Source: Cricetomys ansorgei (taxonomy: Eukaryota > Chordata > Mammalia > Rodentia > Nesomyidae). From it: DNA of 64,000 nucleotides. How positions within the stretch are numbered: position 1 is the first letter of the stretch; every line of letters begins with the position of its first letter. The notes under the pieces were generated by a model that was given only the letters and a program-made list of their open reading frames with translations, was not told where the DNA came from and ran no database searches. Of the stretch, positions 34,635-47,285 are shown piece after piece. The position numbers and the translations under genes were made by a program. The stretch lies in NCBI GenBank assembly GCA_026225945.1, contig JAMJFZ010001815.1:14484501-14548500 (forward strand). Direction: 5' to 3'.

Positions 34635-37600
34635 TGAAAAGCTCACAGTTAGAACAGATTCTGCACATTTTTCAAGCTCTAAGAAGGCATATCTGGAGAG
34701 GATTCATAACTATGATGGTACAGATTTTTCTTTAGGCTTGATCTGAAATTCTTGTTTCATTTTATGAGATGTATAATCTTAGACTACTATTTTTGTATGT
34801 TATCTTGTCAGGACTTTCCTATGTGGATAATTATGGCAGTCCCTAAACCTGTCATCTATTTCTGCCTAGTCTATGGTTTCATTAGTTTAGGTTGATTCAA
34901 ACTGATCCTTGGAGAAAAGGAGTTAATTTCTTTATTGGCATCTCAGACACAAAGAGAAAAATGTTAATTGCCTTGATTGACCAGTGTATGCTCTATGCAA
35001 GTGTTGAAATACAACATAGTACTCCATTAATATATATAATCTATTCATGTCAATTTAACGACAACAACAAAAACAAAACAGTCTGCCATCACCTTAGGAT
35101 GCTTAGGCATTTTCTGAACTCAAATTGATCAGCAAAACGTTTCTTTTCTTCATATGAATAACTTCTACTTCCTATTAATGAAAATTGACGGAATGGTTCA
35201 GATAATTTACAAAGAGTTGAAATACTAGTTTTAGTTTTGTGTGTGTGAATGAGTTTAATATTTACTTTCAGTAAATATTATAGTGAATTTAATTACATTA
35301 GAGTATCTTTTATAAAAGTACCTTTTATAAAATTTAATTACAGTACATGTACACACTGGAATATAGAAAACAAAGAAATGAAAAGTGATGGTGTAAGTTC
35401 CCTGAAAATCAACCATGGATGTTACAAGAATCAAGGTTGTTTTCAAAGGGAGCTTACAACCAAAATGATTGCATAAATGGTTATCTAATTGAAATGGCAT
35501 TCAGTGTGGTGCTGTATAGGTATAAATGCTCAAGAGCTTCATGATTTTATTGAGTGTTAGAAGAATTAAACAATATTACAGCAGATCCATAGATGAAAAC
35601 AGGATTTTCGGTGGGATTCGGCCTGTTAATATCCAGTTTTTCTATTTTCCAAATTTAAATGTAAATTTTAACACAATACATCATACATTACCAACGTAGG
35701 ACTGTAGTAAGTCCCAACTTCATCCTTTTAAAGCACGATGACTGTTCATTTGTGTTGGATTTTAAAATGTTTTCCATCCCGGTGTGAATATGAAGTGAGG
35801 TTGCTTCTTGAAACAGTGCATTAAAAAAATCCCCATAGTCAGTCACTACCTTTCTTGACTTGTCTATCTGGCAAAGCAGTGGACTGTCTTGCCATCTGAG
35901 GCTGCATATCCCTAAGTCTCTTTGTGACTATGAATCTAAATTCTTCCCACCTACATCCACCACAATTACATATTTGAAATTGCATGCTCTTTACAATATG
36001 ACAGGTACCATAGGGCACTTCTTCTTTCCAATCATAGTTGTTATGGGAACGAACTTCAATTATATGCAATTCAATTGATGTGGTTAGGAAATCACAGAGG
36101 TTGCCATCATGGCTGCTTTAAAATACCAATCAATTACAATTGTACAAAGTATACATTAATGGGTACGGTGTGGTGTATGGTAATTTCTCTGTGGTAAAAA
36201 GAACGTTTTGTAGTTATACATATCAACAGGCTTTGTAGTTCTCAGGAACAACTCTACGATAAAAAATAGTCACCAACAGATAGTTATTGTTCTGTTCTAA
36301 TCTGGCAGTACTTATGTATTTGATATTTGTTGTACCACACAAAATAAAAATGAGAAGGAAATCTAATAACTAACTCTTGTTAATGCTCCTTTTGGGATAG
36401 TATAGGTAGAAGCCAAGAAAATTCTTAATGCTGGGTGTGTGAAATCCTCTTCTCCCATACAAATATTGATTAGGCTATTATTAGTGTTTTTGCAGTTAAT
36501 ACTGGGACTCAATTATTTTTTAAGTTTTTATTTTATCATTCTCCCCACAATTTTATAATGAAGAGTCAAGTTTACATGGTAGAAAATTCCACCTAGCAGA
36601 AATAATTATGTACTGGTTGTAGTAATTTGAAAACTAATTTGAGGAAAAAGGAAAAATAAGAAAATACATCCAAATTTTTCAGATAAAAAGCCATAGGAGG
36701 TAAAATAGCATACGCTGATGAAATTTCTACAAAAAATTTGTTAACAGAATATATTTGATAAATTTTTTCTTGACAAAGTGTTAACTAATGTGAAACTTCT
36801 TCAAATAATGAAAATGTACTTTATCGCATATATTTACATCAAAGTAATATTCAGAGCATGAAATAGTGAATTATTATCAAATATGTTGAGAAATTATTAT
36901 AATAAATCCCTTTTCCAAAATAATACTTATTACTATTCTGCATTTTTGAAGATTTTATCTTTCTCAAAATTTTCTTCCTAATGTGAAATTCATAACTTAA
37001 ACTTATAAAAATTCATTCATGAATATTTTGTATTTCATTCTGCCTTAAGAGCATAAAGCCATATGAAAAGTTATATGATACTTTAAAATCATGAAACACA
37101 GTTATTTTAAAATGTTAAAAATATTCCTGTATGAACTCTGGTAAGAAAGATGATAGTATATTTAACAAAATCTGAACTGTTCTAAAGTTAACATTTTAAA
37201 ATCATAGGTTGCACTGGAATTTCAAGTATGTGTATCTTCAGAGTGCCAATACTTCATCAAAGCACGAGGAAAAACATGATCAGATTTTAAACATGGACAT
37301 GATAACTTAGAGTATATATTCATATATATTTAATGGAAACAGAATAAAGGCTCGCTCAAGAATATTTTCAAAACAGCACCAATAATTTTTCTCCAAACAA
37401 TGTTACCGCAGTCTATGGTTTCAAGAGCTATGTCTCAACCCTTCTTTTCATAGTGTGTGTGTATTTATGTGTGCATGTATTTGTGTGTTTGTGTGTGTGT
37501 TGCTTAGAGGGTATCAGCATCATTTGTTCTGTTTTGTCCTTCTACAATTAGGAGCACCAAAGGCTGGGAAAACCGGGTTTTGATTTTGTAAATATGAACT

Positions 37601-39993
37601 ATCTTACAAAATATTCCTGCACAAATCAGACCTAAATCTAATATTAGATATTGATATTATAATTTCTCACTTATAACTGCTGATCAGTTTTTATAGCCAT
37701 ACATAGTTGACAAATCCCTGAGAGAGAAGGGAAACTATCACAAAGCCTAACCAGGTGTACTTGGGAGCCATCTGATCATGTCGTCTATTGAAACAGTCTT
37801 TCATAACAAAACAATATTGATTTCTCTGTTTCTTTACAATTTGTCTATTGACATGCATTGTATTAGCAAACCTTAGGATGATTTAAGACAGACGGTAGTG
37901 CTCAACTAGAAGTGTCTAAGAAATCAACTATATTCATCATTTATTCTCTAATGTACCACCAGAAAATGAGTCTACTGTGACATCATCTTTATGACTAAAG
38001 GATATTGACAGGTATAGGATCCTGGGACCCATAGGCTCTTGTACACAGGTACCTCACTAATATGTCTCACTAAACGCAAAACTTCCTGTGTATTTCTTCC
38101 TGTAACAAAGATATCTCCTCTCCCAGTTAATCTCAGACACTGCACCTTGTCTCATCCACCCAACATCGTGTCTTTTATTTTAGGTCAACCACGTTCCAGT
38201 TCAAGAACAGGTTTTGAGTGTCTAAAGAAAGGAAGACATGATATTTGGTTTTTGTTTCAGCCTAGTAAAATATCTACTTTTATTTATTCTTATAAAATAG
38301 CTATATTTTTCCTTCTATGAATTAGCACTTGTGGTAACTATATGTTAAAGAACCCCAGTGGGGACACCAAAATGCGGAATGCCACATTAAGGAATGAAAA
38401 ATTAAAGGTTCTTCTTTGAGAAGTAAAAGAATGAGCACAGCTATGAATTATCTACTTTTCTCCCCATGCCTTCTGTCTGTCTGGAGTTTGTGGTTGTTGG
38501 TCAGTATTGCATCTCTGTGGTGTGTGTCTGATTAGTCACTATTACACAGAACTGTGTGATATGCCTGTCTGTGTATTGTGTCTGTTTGTTGCTAACAAAG
38601 TTCTTTGTTCTCTATTTATTGAAGAGTATATGGTATCCATATAATCTTGCACAGAAAACTTTAACAGAGTTTTATGAAGGAAGAAGTTACTTGACTGACC
38701 CAGAGCAGCTCTTATAACCACACATAGAGGTTATCAACCTATAGTTATATTTTTGCTCTCAAAATTTATGTATTACAGTTGAATAAAAATGCCTTCAACC
38801 TACTGGTTGATTTTAGCAAAAGATTACCACAACAGACTCATACAAACATATGTTATTCTGAGTCAGAAGCCTAGGAGAGTACATAACTTAATATTAAAGA
38901 TATGCATTTTTAAGATAAGCTTAGTTTGTAATATTTGATTACAAGGGAAGTGTAGGGCATAGTAAGTCTGGTTACATCACCTTCTTCGAGGTACTTCCAC
39001 TTAAACAGGTGGAGTACACACTATGATAGTAGGTTAAGTACATAAGTTGTTTGCAAAGTCTGCCAAACACTGAGTCCCTTTGAAGGCAAGATATATTTTC
39101 AGAAAAAAATTCACTGCTTACCTTTATATTGTATATTTTGAAGAATATAAAATGATTAGATTCTCCTGATCTTAACCATGGGAACCAGGAGCTTGCTTTC
39201 TAAAGCTAGCTAAAGGACATGAAAAAGAAACCCAAAACAGGATGGCTTGGGAGGGTACCCAGGTGTCCTACAACAATTCCATCTGGTAGGTCTTTAATCT
39301 TTTTCTTCTGATTTTCTTTCTGATGAAGAACTTCTTATACATATGTATACATTCACACCTGTAATGATATTTATTCACACATGTTCATGCAGAAATATTT
39401 ATCTGTGGGTAAACATGTGATATGTATGTTAATGAAATTAATCAGAATTAGGTTCCATTTGGTTGTAGCTAAGACCTGTTTTTATAATAAAATTATGATG
39501 ACAGAGAACATAGTTTAAAACATAGAACATTTTGTTGGAGAAGATTCACACAATACAGTTCAGAGCAATATTTAAAAGGTAGGCTATGGAAAGGAGAGCA
39601 CTGACTATAGTAGGCACTTAGTTCCAAAAGTGGGAATTCAGTGCTATGTCAGGAATGAAAGACATCATGAAGACTTTGAGATTGTGGTTATCAAATTGAA
39701 GATAGTTAAAGCAGCATCCATGCTGCCTGGACTATGGAGAGGGAGGATGACAAAGTGAAGAATAGTAAATGAGGTAATCACTGTCCTATTAACAACCAAA
39801 ACTGATGATTAGGGCATAATTGATCTGTAATATTTAAGGGAAGGGAGGCACAAGGCAAAGAAAGAATTCAAGGTATAGGAATATAAATATGATGGATGAA
39901 ATAAACATAAAAAAGAGATGGAAATATAAAAACAAAGAGTAAAAGAGGCAATGTACAGGTATAGAAACTTTTCTAAAAAAAATAGTAAACCCG
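34635..39993. other. No assignable feature; long AT-rich stretch
   Basis: AT-rich DNA with only short frames. 36,500-37,200 is especially AT-rich. A GT-rich patch lies at 37451-37501. 38040-38320 has a 93-codon frame without recognisable domain. No SINE, L1 or LTR signature was recognised over more than 5 kb, the longest repeat-free-looking run in the window. Confidence 0.45.
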
Positions 39994-40563
39994 TAAATCC
40001 TCCGGCCAGCTTTCCTCCCCAGGAAGTAGGTAAGCTGTTGGCTGCTAGCGCAGCTTTAGGGAAGGAAAACATTTAGCATGGGTCTAAGTATCCAGGAGAG
40101 TCCTGGATCAGAGGCTTCTGAGAATCGCAGGATGTAAAGAATTCCAGGGAGCACAAAGCAGAGGATGTAACTCAGTTTATTGTGGGAATGGGGTCACATT
40201 TACAGTGAGAGGAAGGGGCTCTGGTACCCAGGGTTGTCAGGGGAAACTCATTGATTAAAACAGCAAAGGTACAACATTGCATGTTGGAGCTGGTTTCCGG
40301 GACCTAGGTACTTTCCTGGGGACCACCGGGAGAGATCTTACATGGCCATGCTGGGAGAAATAAGCCCTTGCTTCAGGTAAACAATCCAGGTCACAAACCT
40401 TTGAGGGGGTGGTGCCTTGCTGTGAAAGCAGGCAGCATGGCTTGTGGTTTGTCAGAGCAGTGGGTGGAGGAACACAGAATGCTTTCTGCTCTCAGAATGA
40501 GAGTTCCAGGGTTCCAAGCACAATACCACTCCACCTCATCTCCAGCACGGCCCCACATAAATC
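39994..40563 (-). mobile_element. Probable ERVK-type solo LTR, minus strand
   Basis: A GC-richer block in AT-rich surroundings. The minus strand would start TGTGGGGCCGTG at 40557, like the LTR at 23178-23554. It carries CCCACAATAAACTG (AATAAA, plus 40176-40181) and ends near GCTGGCCGGAG at 40000. The hexamer TAAATC occurs at 39994-39999 and 40558-40563, exactly at these edges. The 3' terminus lacks the expected CA, so the boundary is less certain than for the other three LTRs. The frames at 40368-40720 are chance frames. Confidence 0.6.
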
Positions 40564-40752
40564 TACATGTGGGAAAGTGCCATTTAGATTTATATTTCAT
40601 ATACATTTGAAAAACAGTCTTTTAGTGCTCAGTGTATTTAAAAAATATGAAATAATTCTAAGAAAAAATATTTTTTATATATTCTCAATTCTTTTACTTG
40701 TATGTAGCATGTTTGTTTAAATAGTCTTAAAATAGAGATATAAATAGAAATC

Positions 40753-40997
40753 AAAATATAAGTAAAAATATCAGTGCATATTTTTATCCGTATAGCTTTT
40801 TGGTATACTAGAAGATTAAGAATTTTGACTAACATAAGTATAATTATATTGATCCCTGGTGGCTAAGGATTGCAGAAATTTGAAACATTGTGGTAAAGAT
40901 CACAGATTTCATTCTGTAACTGGAAAATCTGAACAATTAAGGCTTAAGAGCACAAAATAGAATGTTGCTGTGCTACAAGAACATTCTTAGAATAAAG
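40753..40997 (+). repeat. Direct duplication, copy A
   Basis: Shares extended similarity in the same orientation with 41764-42004: 'tttttggtat', 'gattaagaattttgactaac', 'ggtaaagatcacagattt', 'attctgtaactggaaaatct' and 'gttgctgtgctacaagaaca', then TTCTTAGAA. No SINE or LTR signature; family unknown. Confidence 0.8.
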
Positions 40998-41695
40998 ACA
41001 TCTTTAAATATCAGGAGATATGTAACTCATGGCTGTGGTATAATTCTTCCTAATGGAAGAAGGGGAAATGAACCAGAAATGCTCCAAATGTCCCTGACCA
41101 AAAATTTTTCTTCTACTAGTCACTATAGAATTAGTAATATCATTTTAATGTAAGGTGCTTTTATGTCTGAACCCTGCTAGGAAATTTCATTTAATTTTAA
41201 TTATGAAAGCGACAGGTAGACATTTTTATGAGATGTCATATAAGATTCATGAAAAAGTACATAATTGAATTAAAAATGGATTAGCTAGCTGTGTGTGATC
41301 TCTTTTCCTTACCTACACAATTTTACAAATTTATAAAACTGTCATTGCTTAAAATACAATTTTCCTTGTTAAAATATTTATTTATGCATATTGATTATTT
41401 TGTCAATGTATTTAACTAATAGCCAATGAAAATATTTAAATGGCAAACTAATATATCAAAGGACAGAAAAGGATTGCTTTAGTTTAAAATTCAGAGGACT
41501 ATGAACTTTCACAGACAGTAAACAGAAACTAAGAGACAATTGTCCCTGTACAAATGATTAAGTGTTAGTAGATAATGATTAATGGCTAGTCAGTGGATAA
41601 CACTAGAGAGAATTCCTCAGGCCACGGCAATAAAAGAAAGCTGTGAATTGTTATGGACATCTAATGTATAAATATCAATTGACTTTTACAGGAGA

Positions 41696-41697
<2 letters not shown>
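40998..41697. other. Intervening DNA between the two duplicate copies
   Basis: AT-rich sequence with no recognised element. Confidence 0.45.

Positions 41698-41698
<1 letters not shown>

Positions 41699-41750
<52 letters not shown>
41699..41750. repeat. (CA)n(TA)n microsatellite
   Basis: About 20 CA units followed by five TA units, just upstream of duplicate copy B. Confidence 0.97.
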
Positions 41751-41763
41751 ACAGATATAGAAT

Positions 41764-42004
41764 AAAATGTAGGTAGAAATATTAAGTGAATGTTTTAATC
41801 AGTGTAATTTTTGGTATCTTTGATGATTAAGAATTCTGATTAGCATAAATATTATCATGTTAATACATATTATGGAATTTCAAAACTTTTTGGTAAAGAT
41901 CACAGATTTTATTCTATAGTTGGAAAGCTGAACAAAAAATAAGGTCTGAGAACACAAAATAGGATTGACTGTTGCTGTGCTATAAGAACATTCTTAGAAG
42001 AAAA
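41764..42004 (+). repeat. Direct duplication, copy B
   Basis: Counterpart of 40753-40997 about 1,010 bp away: 'tttttggtatctttgatgat', 'taagaattctgattagcata', 'ggtaaagatcacagatttta', 'ttctatagttggaaagctga' and 'gttgctgtgctataagaaca', then TTCTTAGAA. Similarity stops after this on the right and fades on the left beyond AAAATRTARG. Confidence 0.8.
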
Positions 42005-42130
42005 TATAAGATGGACAGACTGGAATCAACAAGAATCAATGAGATCAAGCATGGAGTAGCAATTATAATTTTAATATGCAAAATATTTTCAGTAATTCTC
42101 TGTTCTTTGGTATGTTCATAAAGACAGCTG

Positions 42131-42334
42131 TGCTGGGGTTCTGAGTCTCTCAGTAGAGTATGTACTATCATGAAGCCCTGAATTTAAATTGGGTGTGGTG
42201 TTAAATACCTGTATTCCCACCACTCAGGAGGTAGAGACAGGAGTATCAGGAGTTCAGAAGTTAAAGGTCATGCTTTGTTCTTCAGCTAGTTTGAAGCCAG
42301 TCTGTACATAAGACCCTACCTCAAAAAATCGTTT
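42131..42334 (+). mobile_element. B4-type SINE (ID-like head fused to B1-like body)
   Basis: Head: 'gtctctcagtagagtatgta' and 'ctatcatgaagccctgaatt' (ID-like). Body: 'attgggtgtggtgttaaata', 'cctgtattcccaccactcag', 'gaggtagagacaggagtatc', 'agctagtttgaagccagtct' and 'cataagaccctacctcaaaa' (B1-like). This is the composite order of B4 family members. Old copy. Confidence 0.82.
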
Positions 42335-44142
42335 TTGATATGAATGAAAATTGTGCAATGAAGTCTACAGAGGTTTTTTAAAAATAGAGATGCTTGATTT
42401 CAATTCTGTAAGAACTACATTTTTACTTTAAAATATTTAATTTTAAATAAATTGTGTTTTATTTTCTCAATTTTAATAAAAATTTTCTATTGAATTTCAT
42501 TACTATTTCAGTTTAATGGTATCAACTTTTTTTTAAAATTTTACAATATGGTTGTTTTCTCCTAAAAATAGTTCCTTATTTACATAACTTCTAAGTTTCA
42601 AAGATTTTATTATAAATGTGTATTAATATATTAATTGATATTTGTGGGTGCATGTTGTGTGAGTTATTAATATGCATAAGCTGTATATCTACAAATAGTA
42701 GTTATATGTACATGATAAAATCTTTATTCATTGCTCACAGTATCTGTTTCTCAATTTCTACTTAATATAATTGTTAAGAGGCCAATGAGATACAGTTTTA
42801 GAGACACCAAAAAACATAATACAAGATTCTCTTTTCATTAAAAAAAATTAACTCTAGCTATAACCATGCTTTATGGCTAGGCCTAAATATCTTGAGAACA
42901 GTAATACTGAAAGTTTAATATGCTAATAAGAATGTAATTTACATTTATAGTCCAAGTTTAAGTAATTCTCATATAATTTTATTGTATATTAACTGGGTTT
43001 TCTCTTTTATATATGTGCATTAAATTCCAGCTTTTAAAAGTCATCTAGAATGTAATTAATATATAATAATCTCATCATATAATTTGAATTTATGAATCCA
43101 TATTATTAAATGAATCTCTAAACAGCAAATCAAAGATTGAAAATTAAAGACTACTAAAGTATTCTGGAAGTTTATTTAAAAGACCACAAAAAGAATTGAG
43201 CTATACATGTATACAGGCAGCAGATGATGTGATGAATAAGTGAAGGATGAATACCTTAAAATTACACAGTGTACCATGCATGGTCTGAGTCGCAATCATA
43301 ACACAAGACCTCCCCAGATCTAAACAATTTGCTGTATACAAGTATACTTTCAGACACATTCAGCTATGCTAGAACATTCAAAGAAATAAGACACTCTCTA
43401 CTTTGATTTGTCAAATAAAAAAAATTAGTAAGGTTTCACAGATGCTTGGTCTGACCAATGTTTGATCACATATTTTAATTTTTTTCTTTCATTGTGATGT
43501 AAGATATAGCTGGAAAGTAAAATTGAGATATTCTTTCATTCAGTTGAATTAAACAATCTACAAGAATCTTGAACATTATTTCAAATTTTATGCAAGGGAT
43601 ACATTATAAATCAATTTTAATGGCCAAGTAAATATTTTGATAAAACCGTGTGAATACTGGCATAATTCACAATAATAAATTTTTTTTGAGAAAGCTATCT
43701 AAACAGCTTTTACTTGATATTTGAAGATCAGTGATGGCATAAGGCATAGTCCTATGAAGTCTCCAGGGAAGACATGGAGGAAAGTTGGATTACCAGAAGT
43801 GGGAGATACTCAAATACTGGTCTTAAATAGGTAAGCAAAACAGGGAGATTTATAAAGTGGGAATGGCTAGAGTCTACCCTGAAAGGTTTGGCTTTCCACA
43901 ATTTGGTAATTGGAACACAATTACCAAATAATAAGAACCCAAGATTAAGACAGAGAGGCTCAGATCATATGCACTGTACTTTCACTAATGGATATCATAG
44001 TGAACAGAAAAAAAAGAGGAATGATAAACAAAAAGAGCATAGCAGCAATGGCAGAAGAGGAGAGACAACTAGAAACCATCTTTTCCAGATTCAACACATA
44101 GCTAGATTAGTTACAGAATGTCATTTTACAAAGACACTTGAT
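42335..44142. other. No recognisable feature
   Basis: AT-rich DNA. The 119-codon frame at 43888-44247 runs into the following SINE and shows no recognisable domain. Confidence 0.5.
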
Positions 44143-44362
44143 GTAGCTGGAGAGGTGACTCAGTGGGTAAGGACACTTGCAACTCTTCCAGAGGAGGCAG
44201 GCTTTATTCCCAGAACCTCCATCAGATGGCTGATAAACTGCTTGTAACTCCAGGTCAAGAGAATCTGATGCCTTCTCTGGTCTCTGCAGCAACTGCATGT
44301 GCATGATACCACATACAGGAACAAACACATATCCATAAATAAAACTAAATAAATATAAACAA
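44143..44362 (+). mobile_element. B3-class SINE
   Basis: 'tagctggagaggtgactcag', 'tgggtaaggacacttgcaac', 'tcttccagaggaggcaggct', 'aactccaggtcaagagaatc' and 'tgatgccttctctggtctct', then 'aacaaacacatatccataaa' and an (AAAT)-type tail. The order matches B2/B3-class SINEs (GGAGAGATGGCTCAG ... CTCTTCCAGAGG ... GATCTGATGCCCTCTTCTGG). Confidence 0.88.
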
Positions 44363-44737
44363 AATGCCAACAGAACCTTTTCTGTAACCACATCTACCAC
44401 TGGATGGTCCAGGAACGAGATTATATCTAGCTAGACTCTTGAAGAACACCATGCAACTTCACAAAGAAATGTGTTAGTTGCCTGGTACCAGAGATCCCAA
44501 GAAAGAATATAGTAAGACTCATGACTGACACCAGTAAAAGTGTAGAGATAGCATTCATACTTTATAATCCTCTCACAATCTCTTTTGTTCACATTCATTG
44601 CTCCTTTTTCTAACACCCAATGGAAATATAGAAGGTCAGCCTTGTGCTGGACTTCTGTTTTATTTTCTTGTTATCTCATTTTTTCCTGTTAATCTCTTAG
44701 AACCTGGAGTAAAAAGCCAAAGATTTTGAAAGATACA
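44363..44737. other. No recognisable feature
   Basis: Spacer between two B3 SINEs. No element recognised. Confidence 0.5.
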
Positions 44738-44936
44738 CCTCTTGTGTGTGGAGAGATGGCTCAGTAGTTGAGGCTGATTACTGCTCTTGCAGAGGACCTG
44801 AGTTTTGTTCCCTGCAACCACCTCCAGAGGTTCACAACTACCAGTAAGTTCATCTCTAGAAGTTGGATCCCCTTGTCTAGCCTTTGAAAGTACCTGCACA
44901 TGCACACACATATGCGCACAGGCACGCGCACACACA

Positions 44937-44972
<36 letters not shown>

Positions 44973-45040
44973 AGAGACAAAAGTATAATATATATATATT
45001 ATATATATAATATATATAAATATAATATATCTTTAAAATT
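44738..45040 (+). mobile_element. B3-class SINE with (CA)n and (AT)n tail
   Basis: 'tgtggagagatggctcagta', 'ctgattactgctcttgcaga', 'ggacctgagttttgttccct', 'gcaaccacctccagaggttc' and 'gttggatccccttgtctagc', then ACATGCACACACATATGCGC. The tail has grown into (CA)n (44937-44971) and AT repeats (44985-45029). Same family and strand as the copy 375 bp upstream. Confidence 0.9.
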
Positions 45041-47285
45041 AAACATTTTTACATTCTACTTTTCCAAATATGATCACAAAACTGTGTATTGAAATGTAGG
45101 TCATGAATAAATATACATATAAGTATACAAAAACAAAACATTTTTGAGCATGGGAAATAAACATTTTTGGCGAGCATAATAGTAAGATTAATGACCTCAG
45201 GAGTTTGAGGTGATCCATTATCATCAATCAGTTGGATGAACAAAAGTGAGGGATCTGAAAAGTTGTGGAAAGGATTCAGAAATGTGGTGCCTTTTCTAAT
45301 TCAGCACAGAAATTAGCATTAGATTTCAGCTGTTTATATAGGTCTTAGGAAAATATTGTCTCAATTTTATTCTTTTAAAGGAGGATTCGTGGAGTATCAT
45401 ATGCTGAGACACATATAATGAAAGCTTATTCCTAAGGGTACTATGGGCTGAATATTTTTAGTTCTAACTCACCAATTTAAATTGTAGTGACATGGAAAAA
45501 TAATAAAAGAAGTCTGAGACTTAAGGGAGAAATTGAGTGTATTGGGAAGAAATCCCCAAAGTCAGGGTGCGATAAGAGTCAGTAAACATCCTGGAAAGAA
45601 GACAGACTCAATATTATTAAAGATTGATTAATTTATTTTTATGGACTTTGGTGAAGCCAGTATGATATGCAGTTTTCCAATATCCCCAAAACTTCCTTGA
45701 ATTTCTCAATGCATGGAGAGGTTGGAGCCTCAGAGATTGTAGGGTGAGAAGGAAGTTTCAGCCTGCAATTATACCTCTCATTCATGATATACTTTAAAGA
45801 CATTGACCTGAATCTCTGATTGTTTTCCACATACTCAAATCTTTTCATGTTCAAATATTCTTGAGCTACGAAGGTTAAAAATGTTCAGAACAACTTATAA
45901 ATAAAGCAAATGTCAAGGGAAAGCATAAAATATTATTAAGGGTTTTTTTAATGTTAAGCTTTTCAGGTGACAGTGGTGTGAACTGCACATTTAGATATGC
46001 AAAAAAAAAAACACATTTCTGTTGTTTGATAATCAAAAGAATATCAGGAAATCAATTACATATTTAAAACCAGCAGACATTTCTTTCACAATGTCTGCTC
46101 AAAAGAACAAAATGTCAGTGCACATCTTGTACTCTAGTTAAAGCTGATAAGCTGCTTTCCCTATAAGTGAATGGCTAACATTTCCAGCAGTTACACAATC
46201 CTGTTCGAACTTAGAGCTGAATAATCTTGGCAGATTTAAAAAACAAAACACAAATAAACTTTTGTTTCACTGGTGTTTCTGTTTTTTCTTCTCTATTTAG
46301 GAATGGATTTGTTAAAGCATGAATATTAGTCACATGAGACTTTCGCAATGTGGACTAAAGTTAGTTTTGTGGCTGTTTCTTTTTTACTAAATACTTTCAA
46401 CCTTTATCATTTCAGTAAGAATAGAGTTTCTGAACACTGCGTGATTTGACATAAATAGTTCCAAGGTGAAGTGATGATGTCTAGTCTTTCATTGCTTCTT
46501 CGTGATTACTATCAAGGCCAGGAAACTCTGCGTTATTCGACAGAGAGCAAAACATTTAGAAAAGTTTCCTGAAATGGAAAATACAATTCCCAAATAAGAT
46601 TTTTGTTTCTAGTTCCAAAGTTTAAGAAAAGAATATTGATGTAGTTATGTAAAAGTTGAGGAGACATGCCTCTTTAGAAAGCATGAGGTGCAACCAAAAG
46701 AAATAAGGGGAATGAAAAGTGAGATGACAACAAAGTTATCTCTGCTAAAACAATAGAATTCCTGGAATGGAATGTACCAAAATATTTTCATCTGATATGT
46801 GTTGCTGCACAACCAAAAATACCATGCTTTTCTTCCTGAAAAATTCAAGAAACAGTCTCAGAAGAAGGACAGAATATTGAGATTTAACTTCATCTGGTTA
46901 AAGGGTTTCCATGATTGCATAGTTGTTTGGATTACTTCTGCTTTAGTTTTCCCCTGTTCCATAAGGAAACAAAATGAAAGAGAGATCATACTAAAGGTAA
47001 CATCTAGAAAAGCCTGAGTTTTAGATCTGGTAACAACACCTAATTAAATTCTGTCTTTTAATTCACAGGTTTGTCCATAACACACACACATATGTCATTA
47101 CATCAATAATTGCAGCATAATAAAGTTAAATTTTAACTACATGTATTTGTGAAATGTTGAATCAATGACTTAAAATGTGAAATGAATTAAAAAGAAAGAT
47201 TCAAGCTGTATATGACATGAAAGCTTATTTTTGTGATCTATCTTTCACAGTAGGAGCATGTGTTATCAAACTGCCAAGGAAGGGA
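45041..47285. other. No recognisable feature
   Basis: AT-rich DNA with scattered short frames. 45590-45860 is slightly richer in GC but unassigned. A10 run at about 46001-46011. Confidence 0.5.

Noticed and set aside
40368..40720. Frames of 71-103 codons on both strands
   Set aside because: Chance frames in the probable LTR at 40000-40557 and its flank.
43888..44247. 119-codon plus-strand frame
   Set aside because: Its end lies in a B3 SINE and the rest has no recognisable domain or start context.
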